DNA of 64,000 bases from an uncultured Oscillospiraceae bacterium (GCA_947627735.1 CANQXG010000003.1:1-64000); one strand, 5' to 3'. Counted from the first letter of the stretch, positions 17,222 to 27,637 are shown. The notes: generated by a model not told the origin, from the sequence alone. Numbers and translations are program-made.

Positions 17222-18439
17222 ATGTCCGAGATCAAAAAAGTGGTGCTGGCCTACTCCGGCGGGCTGGACACTTCCATCATCATCCCCTGGCTGAAGGAAA
17301 ATTACGATAACTGCGAGGTCGTGGCCGTGGCCGGCAACGTGGGCCAGGCCGACGAGCTGGAGGGCCTGGAGGAGAAGGCCCTGGCCACCGGCGCGTCCAA
17401 GCTGTATGTGCTGGACCTGACGGAGGAGTACGTCAACGACTACATCATCCCCACCATGAAGGCCGGGGCGGTGTATGAGGAGTATCTGCTGGGCACCAGC
17501 ACCGCCCGGCCCTGCATCGCCAAGGGCCTGGTGGAGGTGGCCAAGAAGGAGCACGCGGACGCCATCGTCCACGGCTGCACCGGCAAGGGCAACGACCAGG
17601 TCCGCTTCGAGCTGGCCATCAAGCACTTCGCCCCCGACATGAAGATCATCGCCCCCTGGCGGGAGTGGTCCATCAAGAGCCGGGAGGAGGAGATCGACTT
17701 CGCCGAGGCCCACCACGTGCCCCTGCGGATCAACCGGGAGACCAACTACTCCAAGGACAAGAACCTGTGGCACCTGAGCCACGAGGGCCTGGACCTGGAG
17801 GACACCGGCAACGAGCCGCAGTACGAAAAGCCCGGGTTCCTGGAGATGGGTGTCAGCCCCATCCAGGCGCCGGATAAGCCCACTTATGTGACGCTGGAGT
17901 TCGTCCAGGGCGTGCCTGTGGCCCTGGATGGGGAGAAGATGACCGCCAAGGACATCATCCTGAAGCTCAACCAGATCGGCGGGGCCAACGGCATAGGCCT
18001 CTTAGACATCGTGGAGAACCGGCTGGTGGGCATGAAGTGCCGGGGCGTGTACGAGACCCCGGGCGGGGCCATCCTCTACAAGGCCCACAGCGTGCTGGAG
18101 AGCGTGTGCCTGGACAAGATGACCGCCCACGAAAAACAGCGCCTTTCCATCACCTTCGCGGAGCTTGTCTACAACGGCCAGTGGTTCACCCCTCTGCGGG
18201 AGGCCCTGAGCGCCTTCGTGGACAAGACCCAGGAGCGGGTCACCGGCAAGGTGAAGCTGAAGCTCTATAAGGGCAACATGATCAACGCCGGCGTCTGGAG
18301 TCCCTACAGCCTGTACTCCGAGAAGATCGCCACCTTCGGCGAGTCGGATTATAAGCAGTCCGACGCCGCCGGGTTCATCAACCTCTACGGCCTGCCCATC
18401 CAGGTCCAGGCCATGGTGGACCGGCAGAGCCATGAATAA
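17222..18439 (+). CDS. argG: Argininosuccinate synthase
   Basis: 405 residues, the normal length. Joins citrulline and aspartate with ATP to form argininosuccinate, the penultimate step of arginine synthesis. The N-terminal PP-loop AYSGGLDTS (residues 10-18) binds ATP, and the family signatures [13 protein letters not shown] and [20 protein letters not shown] are present. RBS AGGAGG. It overlaps argH by 8 nt, so both are made from one transcript controlled by the upstream operator. Confidence 0.98.
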   Translation: MSEIKKVVLAYSGGLDTSIIIPWLKENYDNCEVVAVAGNVGQADELEGLEEKALATGASKLYVLDLTEEYVNDYIIPTMKAGAVYEEYLLGTSTARPCIAKGLVEVAKKEHADAIVHGCTGKGNDQVRFELAIKHFAPDMKIIAPWREWSIKSREEEIDFAEAHHVPLRINRETNYSKDKNLWHLSHEGLDLEDTGNEPQYEKPGFLEMGVSPIQAPDKPTYVTLEFVQGVPVALDGEKMTAKDIILKLNQIGGANGIGLLDIVENRLVGMKCRGVYETPGGAILYKAHSVLESVCLDKMTAHEKQRLSITFAELVYNGQWFTPLREALSAFVDKTQERVTGKVKLKLYKGNMINAGVWSPYSLYSEKIATFGESDYKQSDAAGFINLYGLPIQVQAMVDRQSHE

Positions 18440-19769
18440 TCTCTGGGGCGGCGCCGTCGCCGACGCGGCGCGGGAGCTGAACTCCTCCATCGCCGCGGAC
18501 AGCCGCATGTGGCGGGAGGACATCGCCGGGTCCCTGGCCCACGCGGCCATGCTGGCGGCCCGGGGCATCATCTCCCAGGCCGACGGCGAGGCCATCAAAG
18601 CCGGCCTCACGGGCATCCTGGCGGATATCGAAAGCGGAAAGCTGGCCATCGATATGTCCGCCGAGGACATCCACACCTTCGTGGAGATGACCCTCACCGA
18701 GCGCATCGGCGAGGCGGGCAAGCGCCTGCACACCGCCCGCAGCCGCAACGACCAGGTGGCCACGGACCTGCGGCTGTATACCCGCCGGCGGATCGACGAA
18801 CTGCTGGAACTGGTCCGGGGCGCGGTGGCCGCCATCCACGACAAGGCCGCGGGGTACAAGGACGCGGTCATGCCCGGCTACACCCACCTGCAGCGGGCCC
18901 AGCCGGTGACCTTCGGCCACTATCTGTGCGCCTGGGCCATGATGCTCATCCGGGACGCGGGCCGGCTGGCCGACGCGAAAAAGCGGATGGGCCAGTGCCC
19001 CCTGGGGGCCTGCGCCCTGGCGGGGACCACCTTCCCCATCGACCGGCAGATGACCGCCGCGGCCCTGGGGTTCGACCGGCCTGCGCTGAACAGCCTGGAC
19101 GCGGTGTCCGACCGGGACTTCTGCGTGGAGACCATGGCGGCGCTGAGCCTGCTGATGGCCCATCTGAGCCGCATGGCGGAGGAGCTGGTGCTCTGGTCCA
19201 GCCTGGAATTTGGCTTCGTCACCCTGCCGGAGGGGTACGTCACCGGCTCGTCCATCATGCCCCAGAAGAAAAATCCGGATATGGCGGAGCTGATCCGGGG
19301 CAAGACAGGCCGGGTCTACGGGGACCTGATGGGAATGCTGACGGTGCTGAAGGGGCTGCCCCTGGCCTACAACAAGGACATGCAGGAGGACAAGCAGGCC
19401 CTGTTCGACGCCCTGGACACGGCGGCGCTGTGCCTGGGTGTGCTGGCCCCTATGATCGCGGGCATGACCCCCCACCGGTCGGCCATGCGCAAGGCCGCCG
19501 GGGCCGGGTTCATCAACGCCACCGACTGCGCCGATTGGCTGGTGGGCCACGGCGTGCCCTTTCGGGAGGCATACGCCGCGGCGGCGGAGCTGGTGCACCG
19601 GGGAAAGCCCCTGGAGGAGCTGACACTGGAGGAGTACCGCGCCGCCCATCCCGCCTTCGACGGGACGGTGTACGACGCCGTGGACCTGGACGCCTGCGTC
19701 CGCCGCCGGCGCCTGCCCCTGGACGAGGAGCTGGGGTACATCGAAGCGTTTTTGCAGGAGCAGGACTGA
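18432..19769 (+). CDS. argH: Argininosuccinate lyase
   Basis: 445 residues. Cleaves argininosuccinate to arginine and fumarate. The fumarase/aspartase superfamily signature [11 protein letters not shown] is near residue 273, preceded by [12 protein letters not shown] and the catalytic-histidine motif [11 protein letters not shown]. It begins inside the end of argG (8-nt overlap) and is followed by a strong terminator. Confidence 0.98.
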   Translation: MNNLWGGAVADAARELNSSIAADSRMWREDIAGSLAHAAMLAARGIISQADGEAIKAGLTGILADIESGKLAIDMSAEDIHTFVEMTLTERIGEAGKRLHTARSRNDQVATDLRLYTRRRIDELLELVRGAVAAIHDKAAGYKDAVMPGYTHLQRAQPVTFGHYLCAWAMMLIRDAGRLADAKKRMGQCPLGACALAGTTFPIDRQMTAAALGFDRPALNSLDAVSDRDFCVETMAALSLLMAHLSRMAEELVLWSSLEFGFVTLPEGYVTGSSIMPQKKNPDMAELIRGKTGRVYGDLMGMLTVLKGLPLAYNKDMQEDKQALFDALDTAALCLGVLAPMIAGMTPHRSAMRKAAGAGFINATDCADWLVGHGVPFREAYAAAAELVHRGKPLEELTLEEYRAAHPAFDGTVYDAVDLDACVRRRRLPLDEELGYIEAFLQEQD

Positions 19770-19798
19770 TCGCCGCCCGGTCGGGCGGCGGTTTTTTT
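19770..19798 (+). terminator. argGH terminator
   Basis: CGCCGCCCGG/CGGGCGGCG hairpin directly after the stop codon, then T7. Confidence 0.92.
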
Positions 19799-19931
19799 AT
19801 GGCCTGACCGCCGCGCTTGTAATATGTCCGCCGATATGGTATGATCGTTCCCGGAATGTGCGCCGGCGAAAGACACGACCGGCGAAGGACACGCAGGAGC
19901 CATCCTGCCCGATTCACAGGAGGTATACGAT

Positions 19932-21137
19932 TTGGACCTGAACACGCAGATCCTGGCCGCGGCTGAGCGGTATGAGCCATACATCATCGACTGCCGGAGA
20001 AAGGTGCACGCCTTCGCCGAGCCGGCCGCCGCCGAGGTGAGGACCCATGAGTTCATTTTGGAGCAGGCCCGGCGACTGGGCCTGCCCTATGAGGAGGTGC
20101 CCACCACCAGCGTCATCGTGAAGCTGGACACGGGCAGGCCGGGCATGACGGTGGCCTTGCGGGCGGACATGGACGCGCTGCCCATGGAGGAGGACGCGGA
20201 GAACCTGACCGGGCCGCGGACGTGCCTGTCCCAGAGGCCCGGCGGTTTTCACGGCTGCGGCCACGACGGCCACACCGCCATGCTGCTGGGGGCCATGGAG
20301 ATCCTCAGCGGCATGGGCGACGAGCTGAGGGGGACGGTGCTTTTCTGCTTCGAGGAGGGGGAGGAGCGCAACAGCGGCGTGGCGGCGCTGCTGGCGGCGC
20401 TGGAGAAGTATCACGTGGACCGGTGCTGGGCCATCCACCTGTACGCCGGGCTGGACCAGGGGAAGATCAGCGTGGACCCCGGCCCCCGGATGGCGGGGGC
20501 GGCGGGCATCCGCCTGACCTTCATAGGCCGCAGCGGCCACGGCTCCCGGCCCGACCTGGCCGTCAACCCCCTGTTCTGCGGCGCCAGCTTCCTAAATAAC
20601 CTGTGCGTGGCCTTCTGCAACCGGATCGCCGCGGGCAAGACCGTCACCATGGGCATCACCACCTTCCACACCGGGGAGGCCCCCAACGTGATCGCCGACA
20701 CCGCCCGCATAGAGGGCACCTTCCGGTTTTTCGACCTGGAGGAGGGGAAGAAGGCCCTGGACATCACCCGGCAGATCGCCGACCACACCGCCGCCATGCA
20801 CGGCTGCCGGGTGGAGTATGACCCGGACATGTTCCGCTTCATCGCCGGCCCCACCGTCACCGACCCGGCCTGCGCCGAGGTGGCGGAGCGGGTGCTGGGA
20901 CAGATGCTGCCGGAGGGGACGCTGGCGTCCTGCGAGCCGTGGTACGCGGGGGAGTCCTTCCGGCTGTGGCTGGAGCGGTACCCGGGCGTGTTTGCCTTCT
21001 TGGGCATCAACGCCCCCGCGTCCGGCTACGGCGCGCCCCACCACAACGGCAAATTCGACTTCAGCGAGTCTGTGCTCAAGACCGGGGCCGCGGCCTCGGC
21101 CCGGTTCGCGGCGGAGTGGCTGCGCCGGGACAAGTGA
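19932..21137 (+). CDS. M20 family amidohydrolase/peptidase
   Basis: 401 residues, starting at TTG 19932 with CAGGAGGT eight bases before it; no ATG fits. Zinc-peptidase motifs are RADMDALPM, HGCGHDGH near residue 107 and EEGEE. These hydrolases remove acyl or aminoacyl groups (hippurate, N-acetyl-diaminopimelate or indole-acetyl-amino-acid type). Residue content differs enough from the neighbouring M20 at 21207 that they are not recent copies. Substrate unknown. The two M20 genes converge on a shared terminator. Confidence 0.88.
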   Translation: MDLNTQILAAAERYEPYIIDCRRKVHAFAEPAAAEVRTHEFILEQARRLGLPYEEVPTTSVIVKLDTGRPGMTVALRADMDALPMEEDAENLTGPRTCLSQRPGGFHGCGHDGHTAMLLGAMEILSGMGDELRGTVLFCFEEGEERNSGVAALLAALEKYHVDRCWAIHLYAGLDQGKISVDPGPRMAGAAGIRLTFIGRSGHGSRPDLAVNPLFCGASFLNNLCVAFCNRIAAGKTVTMGITTFHTGEAPNVIADTARIEGTFRFFDLEEGKKALDITRQIADHTAAMHGCRVEYDPDMFRFIAGPTVTDPACAEVAERVLGQMLPEGTLASCEPWYAGESFRLWLERYPGVFAFLGINAPASGYGAPHHNGKFDFSESVLKTGAAASARFAAEWLRRDK

Positions 21138-21153
21138 GAGAGAACAACAAAAG

Positions 21154-21187
21154 ACCGGAGCGTTCGCGTATCACGAACGCTCCGGTT
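21154..21187. terminator. Bidirectional terminator between the M20 genes
   Basis: ACCGGAGCGTTCG pairs with CGAACGCTCCGGT, flanked by A-rich and T5 sequences. Confidence 0.88.
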
Positions 21188-21206
21188 TTTATATTGTCTG
21201 GGCCGT

Positions 21207-22406
21207 TCAGCCCCGGGGCGGCAGCTGGGCCAGGGCTTTGGCCATGCGCAGGAACACCGCCATGGCGATGAGCAGCGCGTCCTCGTCCAGGTCGAACTTG
21301 GGGTGGTGGCCGCCGTAGACGATGCCCTTGGCGTCGTTGCGCACGCCGTACATGAAGTAGGAGCCGGGGATCTTTTGGGCATAGTAGGCGAAGTCCTCGC
21401 TGCCCATGCTGGCCTCCGGCGCCACGAACACCGACGCCGGGTCCACCACCTGGCCCGCCTCCGCGCGCAGCAGCTCCGTCACGGCGGCGTCGTTCTCCAG
21501 CACCGGGTACTGGGATTGGGCTTGCATGGTGCACCGACAGCCGCAGAAGGCGGCGATGGCCTGCGCCCGCTCCTCCATCCACTCCAGCAGCTGCCGGCGC
21601 AGAGGGTCGCTGAAGGTGCGCAGGGTGCCGGAGAAGGTGGCGCTGGAGGGCAGCACGTTCCGCGCCCCCGGCTCGCCGGCGTGGATGGAGCACACCGACA
21701 GCAGCGCGGGGCTTTGGGGGTCCACCCGGCGGGTCATAAGCGACTGCCAGGAGCCGATGATCTGGCCGGCGGCCACGATCACGTCCGCCCCGTCCTGGGG
21801 ACTGACCGCGTGGGTGCCCGCCCCCTCCAGGGTGACGGTGAAGCCGTCGCCGCCGGCGCACACCACCCCGGACTTCACCAGGATCTGGCCCAGGCGGGTA
21901 TAGGTGCTCTGGTGGCCGGCCAGGATGTAGTCCACATCGTCCAGGGTGCCGGAGTCCATGATGAGCTTCGCCCCGCCGGGCGCGGGACCCTCCTCCGCCG
22001 GCTGAAAGACGAACTTCAGCGTGCCGGTGAACTCGTCGATGTGCTCGGCGCAGTACTTGGCCACCCCCAGCAGACAGGCGGTGTGGCCGTCGTGGCCGCA
22101 GGCGTGGCACACGCCCGGGTTTTGGGAGCGGTAGGGCACGTCCTTCTCGTCCTGCATGGGCAGGGCGTCCATGTCCGCCCGCAGGGCCACGGTGCGGCCC
22201 GGCCGGCCGGTGCGCAGCACGCCGATCACCGCCGTGTCGGCGGCGCAGAAATCCCGCTGCACCTCCAGCCCGAAGGACGCCAGCGCGTCCGCCACCAGGG
22301 CGGAGGTGCGCTTTTCCTGAAAGCCCAGCTCCGGGTGCATGTGTATGTCCCGCCGCCAGGCGACGATCTGCTCCCGGTAGGGGAGCAGCTTTTCCGGTAC
22401 AGGCAT
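21207..22406 (-). CDS. M20 family amidohydrolase, hippurate-hydrolase type
   Basis: 399 residues. RRDIHMHPELGFQE, RADMDALPMQ, HACGHDGH near residue 99, PAEEGPAPGGAK and SEDFAYY near 335 give the full metal and catalytic set of the amidohydrolase/aminoacylase branch. Likely deacylates N-acyl amino acids or related amides. Third gene of a minus-strand operon marR - VOC - M20, 15 nt after the VOC gene. Confidence 0.9.
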   Translation of the reverse strand: MPVPEKLLPYREQIVAWRRDIHMHPELGFQEKRTSALVADALASFGLEVQRDFCAADTAVIGVLRTGRPGRTVALRADMDALPMQDEKDVPYRSQNPGVCHACGHDGHTACLLGVAKYCAEHIDEFTGTLKFVFQPAEEGPAPGGAKLIMDSGTLDDVDYILAGHQSTYTRLGQILVKSGVVCAGGDGFTVTLEGAGTHAVSPQDGADVIVAAGQIIGSWQSLMTRRVDPQSPALLSVCSIHAGEPGARNVLPSSATFSGTLRTFSDPLRRQLLEWMEERAQAIAAFCGCRCTMQAQSQYPVLENDAAVTELLRAEAGQVVDPASVFVAPEASMGSEDFAYYAQKIPGSYFMYGVRNDAKGIVYGGHHPKFDLDEDALLIAMAVFLRMAKALAQLPPRG

Positions 22407-22421
22407 GAGAGCGCCTCCTCT

Positions 22422-23222
22422 TTACAGGGCCGCGAAGACCAAAAAGAGGTTGGCCTGCTCCGCCGCGTCCACGCACAGCTCGCCCTCCGCCGTCTCCCGC
22501 CAGGGCAGGCCGGAGGAAATAAGGAATCGGCGCACGGCCTCCATGTCCGCCGAGCGGAAGCGGATGCCGGTGCAGCAGCTGCGCTCCGGGTCCACCGTGA
22601 CGCCGAAGCGCCGGGCGTACTCCTCCCGGGAGGCGACCTCCAGGGCGTTGATGCACTCGTGGGCCGGCCTGCCCTCGCCCGCCACGGCGCAGAAGTCGGC
22701 CAGGGCCTTGCCGGTCTCGGCCTGGGCGTCGTCGCCCTCCACGCACAGATACATCCGGTCCATCTTCGCCACGCCGTTGGGGTGGGGATAGGGCTTGGCC
22801 GGATAGATCAGGTCCATGCTCATCTGCTGGACCACGGCGGTCTCGCCGATGGGCAGCAGGGGGGTCTGCATATAAAAGCCCCGGAAGAAGGCCTCGCCCC
22901 TGGGTTCGCCGTGGTCGGCGGGGCGGCTGAAGCCGGACACCGGCATGGCCGTGACATAGCCCGCGCCGGTCACCCGGTCGTAGCAGCCCTCGATGTCGTC
23001 GCTCCAGAAGATGAAGGAGTGCAGCCCCGCGGCGGAGTGGAAGAAGGGGTAAGTTTCGTCGGGGGTCTGGGGCTGGTACAGCTCAAAGTAGCTGTTGCGG
23101 GTCATGTAGTGGACATTGTTCTTGGAGTAAAACCCCAGGGCGGTGAACAGCTCGTTCAGCGGGGCCTTATCCTGGCAGTAGATGGTGGCGTGGTCGATGC
23201 TGACGTTGAAACAGCGGCTCAT
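22422..23222 (-). CDS. VOC/glyoxalase-like protein
   Basis: 266 residues from the ATG at 23222, with GGAAAGGAG upstream. The layout (FNVSIDHATIYCQD... at the N-terminus, YFELYQP, HSFIFWSDDIEGCYDRV) matches the glyoxalase-like VOC fold, with a second half (GIRFRSADMEAVRRFL) repeating the pattern. His and Glu metal ligands are plausible, but the reaction is unknown. Lies between marR and an M20 hydrolase, so it probably takes part in the same catabolic route. Confidence 0.7.
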   Translation of the reverse strand: MSRCFNVSIDHATIYCQDKAPLNELFTALGFYSKNNVHYMTRNSYFELYQPQTPDETYPFFHSAAGLHSFIFWSDDIEGCYDRVTGAGYVTAMPVSGFSRPADHGEPRGEAFFRGFYMQTPLLPIGETAVVQQMSMDLIYPAKPYPHPNGVAKMDRMYLCVEGDDAQAETGKALADFCAVAGEGRPAHECINALEVASREEYARRFGVTVDPERSCCTGIRFRSADMEAVRRFLISSGLPWRETAEGELCVDAAEQANLFLVFAAL

Positions 23223-23278
23223 GTCGGTTCTCCTTTCCTGATGGGCGGGGCCGGTGGCCCCGCGGGTGGGGGACGGCG

Positions 23279-23764
23279 TTACCAGTCCTGGATGATCTGC
23301 AGATAGGCGTGGACCACCTTGAAAAAGGCGTTCAGCTCCTCGCCGGTGCAGTACTTCAGCAGCTGGGCCTGGGTGCGCACAAGGCCCAGGTTGTCGTAGG
23401 CCTTGTGGAGGGTGCTCAGCTCCACGCCCTTTTCGGTGGCGTAGAGGTGGACAACCTTGGCGTTGCCCGGGGATTTCTGCCGGTAGATGTAGCCCGCCTT
23501 CTCCAGGGTGGCCACGTTCACGGACACGGTCCCCTTCGTCCGGTGCCACAGCTTGGCAAGCTCGCTGACGGTGATGCCGGGATTGCGCTCGATCATGGTG
23601 AGGGTGTGCACCTCCACCCGCTTGATGGGCACGCCGTTGCCGTAATCCCGTACGCCGTTCATATAGTCGTGGAACTGCATCACGAACTGGTACAGCTCGT
23701 CGGCCCTGGGATTGAGCTGGGCAAAGGTCTCCTCGATGATATCCGGTCTTGAGATGTCGGGCAT
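23279..23764 (-). CDS. MarR-family transcriptional regulator
   Basis: 161 residues with a central winged helix-turn-helix (EVHTLTMIERNPGITVSELAKLWHRTKGTVSVNVATLEKAGYIYRQ) and helical dimerisation ends. It heads the minus-strand operon and is divergent from the lyase-esterase-permease operon. A palindrome overlapping the -35 box of that operon is the likely operator, so it probably represses the divergent genes until a ligand binds. Confidence 0.9.
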   Translation of the reverse strand: MPDISRPDIIEETFAQLNPRADELYQFVMQFHDYMNGVRDYGNGVPIKRVEVHTLTMIERNPGITVSELAKLWHRTKGTVSVNVATLEKAGYIYRQKSPGNAKVVHLYATEKGVELSTLHKAYDNLGLVRTQAQLLKYCTGEELNAFFKVVHAYLQIIQDW

Positions 23765-23835
23765 TGGCTGGCTCCTCTCCCGTGCCCCGGGCGGCGCGAT
23801 GTTTATGGTTTGGCCTTCAAACTACGGATGCCGCC

Positions 23836-23864
23836 ATTATAGCGGACTGGCCCCCAAATGTCAA
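23836..23864 (-). promoter_or_regulatory. Promoter of the marR operon
   Basis: On the minus strand TTGACA (23864-23859) and TATAAT (23841-23836) with 17-bp spacing, a near-consensus sigma-A promoter. Confidence 0.85.
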
Positions 23865-23948
23865 GCGATATGCCCAAAATGCTATCTATTAAATTAATGA
23901 CAAATGGGCAAAAATCAATAATTTTTTTCGGCAAAAGCTTGAAATATA

Positions 23949-23979
23949 GTTTGACAATCAAACAATACTGCGCTATAAT
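23949..23979 (+). promoter_or_regulatory. Promoter and palindromic operator of the lyase operon
   Basis: TTGACA at 23951-23956 and TATAAT at 23974-23979, 17 bp apart, both consensus. A perfect palindrome GTTTGACAATCAAAC (6-3-6) at 23949-23963 covers the -35 box, a position where bound MarR would block polymerase. Confidence 0.8.
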
Positions 23980-24042
23980 CGAGCTATAAATGAAACTTAT
24001 ATCATCGGCCGCCGGCGCCGCCGGCGGGGAAAGGAAGAAGCG

Positions 24043-25272
24043 ATGCGATACGATTTCACCTCCATCATGGACCGCCACGGCCGGGACTCCGTAGCGGTGG
24101 ACGCGCCCTCCGGCGCCGCCGGCAAGACCTTTTTCGGCATGGAGCTGCCCTTCGGCCCCGACTCCCGGGAGAAGGGCTTCGATCCCATCCCCATGTGGGT
24201 GGCGGACATGAATTTCCCCACCGTGCCCACCATCCCCCAGGCCATCATCGCCCGGGCGGAGCACCCCGCCTACGGCTACTATCTGCCCCGGCAGGAGTAT
24301 TTCGACGCCATCATCCGCTGGCACGAGCAGCGCAACGGCGTCACCGGCCTTGCCCGGGAGCACATCGGCTACGAAAACGGCGTGCTGGGCGGGATCGTGT
24401 CGGCGCTGCAGGTACTGTGCGCCCCCGGCGACCCGGTGCTGCTCCACTCGCCCACCTACATCGGCTTTACCCACTGCATCGAGGACAACGGCTGGGACAT
24501 CGTCCTCAGCCCCCTGCGCCTGGAGGACGGCGTATGGCGCATCGACTACGAGGACATGGAGGAGAAGATCGTCCGGCGGGGCATCCACGCGGCGGTGTTC
24601 TGCTCCCCCCACAACCCCACGGGCCGGGTGTGGGAGCGCTGGGAGCTGGAGAAGGTCATGGAGATCTATAAAAAGCACGACGTGTTCGTCATCTCCGACG
24701 AGATCTGGTCCGACCTGCTGCTGGACGGCCACCGGCACATCCCCCTGCAGTCCATATCCCAGGACGCCCGGGAGCGGACCGTGGCCATCTACGCCCCCTC
24801 CAAGACCTTCAACCTGGCCGGCCTGATCGGCAGCTACCGGATCATCTATGACCGCTACCTGCGCGAGCGCATCGCCCGGGTGGAGGCTTCCACCCACTAC
24901 AACGCCATGAACGTGCTGAGCATGCACGCCCTCATCGGCGCTTACAGCCCCGAGGGCATGGAGTGGGTGGACCAGCTGTGTGAGGTGCTCAGCGGGAACG
25001 TACGCTACGCCTGCGACTTCATCGACGCCCGCTTCCCCGGCGTGCGGGTGATCCGGCCCCAGGGCACGTACATGCTGTTTCTGGACTGCACCCAGTGGTG
25101 CGCCGAGCACGGAAAGACCGTGGACGAGGTGCTGGCTGCCGGCTATAAGGTGGGCGTCATCTGGCAGGACGGACGGCCCTTCCACGGCCCCTGCCACATC
25201 CGCATGAACCTGGCCCTGCCCCTCAGCCGGGTGCAGGAGGCCTTCGACCGGCTGGAAAAGTACGTGTTCTGA
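24043..25272 (+). CDS. PatB/MalY-type aminotransferase or C-S lyase
   Basis: 409 residues, fold-type I PLP enzyme. SKTFNLAGL holds the PLP lysine Lys254. MWVADMNFPTVPTI, HNPTGRVW and SDEIWSDLLL are the typical PatB/MalY signatures. Family members cleave cystathionine or cysteine conjugates to pyruvate, ammonia and a thiol; some transaminate. First gene of the MarR-controlled rightward operon with an esterase and a permease. Confidence 0.9.
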   Translation: MRYDFTSIMDRHGRDSVAVDAPSGAAGKTFFGMELPFGPDSREKGFDPIPMWVADMNFPTVPTIPQAIIARAEHPAYGYYLPRQEYFDAIIRWHEQRNGVTGLAREHIGYENGVLGGIVSALQVLCAPGDPVLLHSPTYIGFTHCIEDNGWDIVLSPLRLEDGVWRIDYEDMEEKIVRRGIHAAVFCSPHNPTGRVWERWELEKVMEIYKKHDVFVISDEIWSDLLLDGHRHIPLQSISQDARERTVAIYAPSKTFNLAGLIGSYRIIYDRYLRERIARVEASTHYNAMNVLSMHALIGAYSPEGMEWVDQLCEVLSGNVRYACDFIDARFPGVRVIRPQGTYMLFLDCTQWCAEHGKTVDEVLAAGYKVGVIWQDGRPFHGPCHIRMNLALPLSRVQEAFDRLEKYVF

Positions 25273-25355
25273 CCCCTCCCGCAGGCCCGTCGGACGCCGG
25301 CGCCCCGCCGGGCGCGGACGGACGCGCCATTATAATGAAAGGATCGTGAGCTTCT

Positions 25356-26315
25356 ATGCATGTCAACAAACCCGATTTCTTCGCGCTTATCACCCCGGAG
25401 ATGAAGGAAGTCATCGAGCACATCAAGCAGTGGAACGAGGCCCACCCCCCCACGGCCGACTGGCGGCAGGATTACATCGACGAGCGGGTGTTCTGGAACG
25501 AGGGCGGCCCCGTCCCCGCCAAGGTGGTGGAGGAGAAGGTGGAGGGACCCTACGGCCCCATCCCCGTGCGCCTGCACTATCCCGACACCTGCGCCCCCAA
25601 GGGCGTCACCGTGTACGTCCACGGCGGCAGCTTCGCCCTGGGCAACAACGACACCCACAGCCGCATCATGCGCATCCTGGCCAAGGAGTCCGACACGGTG
25701 GTCGTCGGCGTGGACTACCGCCTGGCCCCGGAGAACCGCTTCCCCGTCCAGCTCGTGGAAACGGTGACGGTGATCCGCTACTTCCACGAGCACGGCGCCG
25801 AGTACGGCCTGGACCCCGGCGACATCTCCATCGCCGGCGACTCCGCCGGGGCGTGGATGGTGCTGGCGGCGGCGCTGTACCTGCGGGACGAGGACAAGGA
25901 CGTGTCCTATATAAACTCCCTGCTGCTCTACTACGGCGCGTACGGCATGGCCGACTCCCCCTCCTGGCGGCTGTACGGCAACGAGTACGACGGCATGATG
26001 CGGGAGTATGACGAGAACCCCTACTGGCCCACCTCCTTCATCGACGAGAAGGATCTGAAAAGCCCCTACTTCGACCTGTTCTACAACGATCTGACCCACG
26101 ACGTGCCCCCCTGCTTCATCTGCAGCGGCACCATCGACCCGCTGGTGGACAACTCCACCACCCTGTACGCCATCCTGAAGGACAAGGGCATGCCCTGCGA
26201 GCTGAAGCTCTATCCCGGCGTCATGCACGCCTTCATCCACTACAGCCGCATCATGGACGACGCCATGGACGCCCTGCGCCTGGGCGGGCAGTTCGTGCGG
26301 GACCATAAAAAGTGA
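25356..26315 (+). CDS. Alpha/beta hydrolase, HSL/Aes-type esterase
   Basis: 319 residues. The oxyanion-hole motif HGGSF is at residue 89-93 and the nucleophile elbow GDSAGA has Ser163. Asp in TIDPLVD and His in HAFIHY complete the triad. No signal peptide, so it is cytoplasmic. Belongs to the hormone-sensitive-lipase-like family that hydrolyses small acyl esters. Lies between the lyase and the permease, which suggests that an imported ester or conjugate is de-esterified. Confidence 0.9.
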   Translation: MHVNKPDFFALITPEMKEVIEHIKQWNEAHPPTADWRQDYIDERVFWNEGGPVPAKVVEEKVEGPYGPIPVRLHYPDTCAPKGVTVYVHGGSFALGNNDTHSRIMRILAKESDTVVVGVDYRLAPENRFPVQLVETVTVIRYFHEHGAEYGLDPGDISIAGDSAGAWMVLAAALYLRDEDKDVSYINSLLLYYGAYGMADSPSWRLYGNEYDGMMREYDENPYWPTSFIDEKDLKSPYFDLFYNDLTHDVPPCFICSGTIDPLVDNSTTLYAILKDKGMPCELKLYPGVMHAFIHYSRIMDDAMDALRLGGQFVRDHKK

Positions 26316-26380
26316 TCTCACCGCGCCCGCCGGGCCGGGCGCGAGGGGAACACACAACAAAAAATGAGAGGAACAAAGCT

Positions 26381-27637
26381 ATGAAGAAAAAACAGACCGG
26401 CAAAAAACTGATCACCCTGATCCTGATGATGTTCGCTCTGAGCACCATCTACATCCTGCCCTATCTGAGCTATAGCTTTTATACCCCCCTTCAGGAGGCC
26501 ATGGGCCTGCTGGACAACAACGCCGCCTACGGTACCCTCAGCTCCGTGTACGGCATCGCCAACATCATCCTCTACCTGCCCGGCGGCTGGATCGCCGACA
26601 AGTTCGACGCCAAGAAGCTGATGGTGTTCTCCATGGTGTCCACCGGCCTGCTGGGCATGTGGATGAGCCTGTGGCCGAGCTACGGGACGCTGCTGCTGAT
26701 CTTCATCCTGCTGGGCGTCACCACCGTGCTCACCTTCTGGTCGTCTTCCATCAAGTGCATCAACATGATCGCCGACGCCGACGAGCAGGGCAGCATGTTC
26801 GGCAGCCTGGAGGCAGGCCGCGGCATCGTGGGCCTGCTGATCACCAGCCTGGGCGTGGTCATCTACACCATGTACGCCAGCGACAACGTCAAGAGCATGA
26901 CCTACGTGGTCCGGGTCTGCTCCGCCATCATGATCGCCGTGGGCGCGGCGCTGGCCGTGTTCATGCCCAAGACCTCCGCCGAGGGCGCCACCAACAAGGG
27001 CTTCCTGGACAGCATGAAGGCCATGGGCCACGCCTTCAAAATGCCCGTTACCTACGTGCTGGCCGGCATGATCTTCAGCACCAGCCTGATCGGCAAGGCC
27101 GGCAGCTACTACGCCCCCTACCTGCAGCAGGGCGCCGGCATGAGCGTCACCCTGTCCACCATCTTCGCCAACTACCGCGGCGTGTTCTGCGGGCTGGTGG
27201 GCGCGTCCCTGGCCGCGGTGCTGGCCAAGAAGTGGGGCCGCTCCACCAAGGTCATCATCGGCGCCGCCGTCATCATGGCCGTGTGCTTCGTGCTGATCCT
27301 GGTCCTGCCCGCCACCGCCGCCATGCTGTGGCCGCTGCTTATCATCATCCTGGTGGCCACCCTGGGCCAGTACGTGTTCCGCGGGCTGTACTACGCCGTG
27401 GTGGACGAGGCCGGCTCCCCCAAGAACGTGGTGGGCAGCATCATCGGCATCGCCTCGCTGCTGGGCTTCCTGCCCGACGCCTTCTTCGCCACCCTGTGCG
27501 GCAGCTGGCTGGACAACCACGGCCTGGCCGGGTTCCGGTACATCTACCTGTGCTGCCTGGCGGCCATCCTGCTGGGCCTGACATGCGCCTACATCGGCGA
27601 CCGCATGGTGAAAAAACACCAGGCCGCCAACGGCTGA
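26381..27637 (+). CDS. MFS permease
   Basis: 418 residues from ATG 26381 (upstream GAGAGGAAC). Twelve hydrophobic helices. The loop after helix 2 has GWIADKFDAKKLM, the MFS signature A, and the middle loop is SAEGATNKGFLDS. Resembles nitrate/oligosaccharide-type MFS carriers of anaerobes, but the substrate is unknown. Last gene of the MarR-controlled operon and its likely uptake system. Confidence 0.85.
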   Translation: MKKKQTGKKLITLILMMFALSTIYILPYLSYSFYTPLQEAMGLLDNNAAYGTLSSVYGIANIILYLPGGWIADKFDAKKLMVFSMVSTGLLGMWMSLWPSYGTLLLIFILLGVTTVLTFWSSSIKCINMIADADEQGSMFGSLEAGRGIVGLLITSLGVVIYTMYASDNVKSMTYVVRVCSAIMIAVGAALAVFMPKTSAEGATNKGFLDSMKAMGHAFKMPVTYVLAGMIFSTSLIGKAGSYYAPYLQQGAGMSVTLSTIFANYRGVFCGLVGASLAAVLAKKWGRSTKVIIGAAVIMAVCFVLILVLPATAAMLWPLLIIILVATLGQYVFRGLYYAVVDEAGSPKNVVGSIIGIASLLGFLPDAFFATLCGSWLDNHGLAGFRYIYLCCLAAILLGLTCAYIGDRMVKKHQAANG

